From Candidatus Obscuribacterales bacterium (GTDB lineage: Bacteria > Cyanobacteriota > Vampirovibrionia > Obscuribacterales > Obscuribacteraceae), in assembly GCA_019744775.1 (NCBI GenBank), contig JAIETZ010000004.1, forward strand, positions 558,001 through 622,000: DNA of 64,000 bases, read 5' to 3'. The notes beneath the pieces were generated by a model that did no database searches, was not told the origin of the DNA, and saw only the letters and a list, made by a program, of their open reading frames with translations. Shown here in pieces: positions 62,337-64,000 of this stretch. Every line of letters begins with the position of its first letter. Within the stretch, counting starts at the first letter, position 1. Both the position numbers and the translations under genes were made by a program.

Positions 62337-63285
62337 TCCCGAAACAGTCCTGACGAAGCTTTCTTAAGCATAGCGCAAAGTAGTCGGAAGCCGCCTTGGA
62401 TGATACGTAATGATCAAGTTGTTGTTTCGTTTTATCAGCAAGATCGAGCAAGCTTTTGAGATAGGAGGCATAGGCCGGCATTTTAATTGCAGCATCTTTG
62501 AAGGTTTCAATTTCCTTCGCCACTACCTGGTCAATAATGTCGGCCAGCGGCAGTTCCACTTCGTCGCTTATTGCCTGTGCCGACTTTGCCCAATTGAGCC
62601 CGGTCCAAACACGGCGGGATTTGGGATCATTAATCGGCAATGCGCCGATAAATTTTTGCATCTGTTGAGCTTGTTCGAGAGTCAGACTACCTAAAGCAGT
62701 GCCGCTATCCGGCTGATTCATTAAGTTAAGAACCTGACAGCGACTGACTATTGTCGGTAATACGTCCTCAAAATGATCTGCAAATAGCACAAATACCGTA
62801 CTAGCCGGTGGCTCTTCAATTGTCTTAAGCAGCGCATTGGCAGCTGGTCTGTGCAGAATTTCCTCAGACGCATCAGGAATAACAACCACTCTGAAGTAGT
62901 CGGACGTTTTGGTGAGCTCGGAAGCCAAAATCCTGGCCTTTTCTACAGCTATCTTGCCGGATTTAGTATCTTCGCCTGCAAGTTGAACAAAAGCCTGTGG
63001 ATGCTCATTTTTGAGTATCCATGAGCAGTTTTGACAAAGCTTGTGAGTATCTTCGCCGGATGTATCGAACAGACCATAGCGAAAGGCGCATGAGCCGAGC
63101 TTTTCCTTGTCATGCGCATGGCAATTCAGATAACAAGCAAGCTGCCTGCTTAACTGCCACTTATCCTCCCTGGCACGACCGCTCAGAAGATAGGCGTGTG
63201 CCAATTTCCCACGGCTCACGGCTGCCTTAAGGACAGTTGCCACGAGACGCTGACCATGCCAGAGTGACTGACTGAAAATTTCCAT
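62314..63285 (-). CDS. holB: DNA polymerase III delta-prime-like subunit
   Basis: A 323-residue clamp-loader subunit. The N-terminus (LWHGQRLVATVLKAAVSRGKLAHAYLLSG) is typical. A four-cysteine zinc module follows (LNCHAHDKEKLGSC ... LCQNCSW). The Walker-A-like loop is degenerate (GRAREDK), as expected for a non-hydrolysing delta-prime. SRC motif (VSRCQVLNL) and PAANALLKTIEEPP are clear. It is divergent from purA with a 226-base intergenic region. Confidence 0.88.
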   Translation of the reverse strand: MEIFSQSLWHGQRLVATVLKAAVSRGKLAHAYLLSGRAREDKWQLSRQLACYLNCHAHDKEKLGSCAFRYGLFDTSGEDTHKLCQNCSWILKNEHPQAFVQLAGEDTKSGKIAVEKARILASELTKTSDYFRVVVIPDASEEILHRPAANALLKTIEEPPASTVFVLFADHFEDVLPTIVSRCQVLNLMNQPDSGTALGSLTLEQAQQMQKFIGALPINDPKSRRVWTGLNWAKSAQAISDEVELPLADIIDQVVAKEIETFKDAAIKMPAYASYLKSLLDLADKTKQQLDHYVSSKAASDYFALCLRKLRQDCFGSGVFGKS

Positions 63286-63355
63286 GACCCAAGTGTACGA
63301 GCTGCAGGCTGCAAATTAAGTAAAAAAGCTTAATGCCCTGAAAAGCCCTATTCCT

Positions 63356-63384
63356 TTGACATCAACAGGTTCCTGACCTAGACT
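63356..63384 (+). promoter_or_regulatory. Promoter of purA
   Basis: Consensus TTGACA (63356-63361), 17-base spacer, TAGACT (63379-63384). The start should be near 63391, exactly the 5' end of the structured leader. Confidence 0.75.
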
Positions 63385-63390
63385 ATCTGA

Positions 63391-63482
63391 GGTCTAAAAA
63401 GACCAGTAATTTGATGCCCAGCGCACGGCTTTCAGCCGATATGCTGACAAAGGCAGGGATAAAAGCTGGTGTTTTTTAGACT
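63391..63482 (+). ncRNA. Structured 5' leader of purA (candidate riboswitch/attenuator)
   Basis: A 92-base element that starts at the predicted transcription start. The outer stem pairs 63391-63401 with 63472-63482 and, after one bulged G (63471), 63402-63406 with 63466-63470: 16 pairs in all. Inside, 63415-63418 pairs with 63452-63455, 63419-63422 with 63443-63446 and 63426-63430 with 63434-63438. An alternative fold forms GGTCT (63391-63395) with AGACC (63400-63404) and CCAGC (63418-63422) with GCTGG (63465-63469), followed by T's to 63477: a terminator-like form. There is no upstream gene on this strand to terminate. It does not resemble the purine or ZTP riboswitch consensus as far as I can recall. 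Confidence 0.55.
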
Positions 63483-63511
63483 GAAGAGAACTAAACACAG
63501 AGGCAACAGCT

Positions 63512-64000
63512 TTGGCAAACGTAATAGTCGTTGGCGCACAATTTGGTGACGAGGGTAAGGCTAAGGTCACGGACCTTCTTTCTCGGAACGCCGACATAGT
63601 AGTCCGTTATCAGGGTGGCGCAAATGCCGGTCACACCGTTGTTGTTGACGGCGACACATTTAAGTTCCACTTGATTCCTTCAGGAATTTTGTACAAAGGA
63701 AAGACCTGCGTTTTGGGACCAGGCATGGTCATTGATCCCAAAGCATTCGTCAAAGAAGTAAAAGGACTGACTGACCGGGGACTCGATGATTCCGGTTTGA
63801 AGGTGTCCAACACTGCTCATGTCACAATGCCTTATCACCTTGCCATTGACGCAGCCGATGAAGAGTCTCGCGGTGATCACAAGATCGGCACCACCAAGCG
63901 CGGCATTGGACCAACTTACGCCGACAAATGTGCTCGTTCGGGAATTCGCGTTGAAGACCTGCTCGACAAAGATATCTTGCGCAGCAAACTCGAATGGCTT
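63512..64000 (+). CDS. purA: Adenylosuccinate synthetase, N-terminal part (cut by window edge)
   Basis: The first 163 residues of PurA, joining IMP and aspartate with GTP in AMP synthesis. The signature [18 protein letters not shown] (P-loop-like GDEGKGK, here GDEGKAK) and catalytic His in NAGHTVV are present, followed by FHLIPSGIL, the GPGMVIDP region and [14 protein letters not shown]. The start is TTG at 63512, behind GAGG. The frame runs to the window end. The GDEGKGK motif usually has Gly where Ala is seen here. Confidence 0.93.
   Translation, partial: MANVIVVGAQFGDEGKAKVTDLLSRNADIVVRYQGGANAGHTVVVDGDTFKFHLIPSGILYKGKTCVLGPGMVIDPKAFVKEVKGLTDRGLDDSGLKVSNTAHVTMPYHLAIDAADEESRGDHKIGTTKRGIGPTYADKCARSGIRVEDLLDKDILRSKLEWL

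Noticed and set aside
63391-63482. Purine or ZTP riboswitch in the purA leader
   Set aside because: I do not see the conserved loop residues of either class; only the pairing is supported, so no named class is assigned.

Overview
The window is ordinary chromosomal DNA of a Gram-negative-type bacterium of medium GC (mid-40s % by eye). I infer a non-photosynthetic cyanobacterial relative of the Melainabacteria/Vampirovibrionia (Obscuribacterales-like) type. The reasons are a trigger factor-clpP-clpX-lon run, many TPR and secreted proteins without recognisable homologues, a Pit/DUF47 phosphate uptake pair, the futalosine menaquinone enzyme MqnC, and no photosynthesis genes. This placement comes from gene content only. 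There are no rRNA genes, prophage, insertion sequences or CRISPR arrays. Genes are dense, with one tRNA (Gly-GCC) and a truncated purA at the right edge.

Layout. 0-9.98 kb: TSUP permease, cysteine desulfurase, a secreted protein built on 22-residue repeats, a VapBC-type toxin-antitoxin pair, the phosphate transporter pair, an acyltransferase, a 32-codon small ORF and an FMN-dependent alpha-hydroxy-acid oxidase. 10.0-18.65 kb: one plus-strand operon behind a good sigma70-type promoter. It holds an unknown 596-residue protein, a ketopantoate-reductase-like enzyme, a ureidoglycolate-lyase-like protein, a cyanuric acid amidohydrolase/barbiturase-family ring opener, an alpha/beta-hydrolase fused to a ThDP enzyme, a TPR protein and a secreted methyltransferase. 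I read this as a candidate undescribed N-heterocycle catabolic system. 18.65-25.65 kb (minus): YdeP-like molybdopterin oxidoreductase, a secreted protein paralogous to one at 3.8 kb, a purine permease and an M1 aminopeptidase. 25.8-39.4 kb: hydrolase, DUF378, CorA, GrpB, SbcCD, FKBP isomerase, response regulator, and a tight three-gene unit of a BNR propeller, a ubiquitin-like sulfur carrier and an E1-like/rhodanese protein.

39.4-48.5 kb: a short SSB, a sodium:solute symporter with a small membrane partner, a BrnT-like toxin-antitoxin pair, an alr-nadD-yqeK-NCS1 permease operon, HU, a Gfo/Idh/MocA oxidoreductase and tRNA-Gly. 48.6-55.2 kb: membrane protein, then the tig-clpP-clpX-lon protein quality-control block. 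55.2-64 kb: two TadE-like pilin-type proteins flanking a DUF1111-type di-haem cytochrome and a TPR protein, then MqnC, a DnaJ-family cochaperone, another TPR protein, holB, and purA behind a strongly structured leader.

Several intergenic regions carry RNA-level structure. The purA leader can fold into a 16-pair closing stem or an alternative terminator-like form, and is the best candidate for a new regulatory RNA. The HU leader has three consecutive perfect hairpins, and the tig leader has a hairpin plus a terminator. A 22-bp palindromic element occurs in two identical inverted copies 3.1 kb apart, one of which supplies the stop codon of the NCS1 permease.
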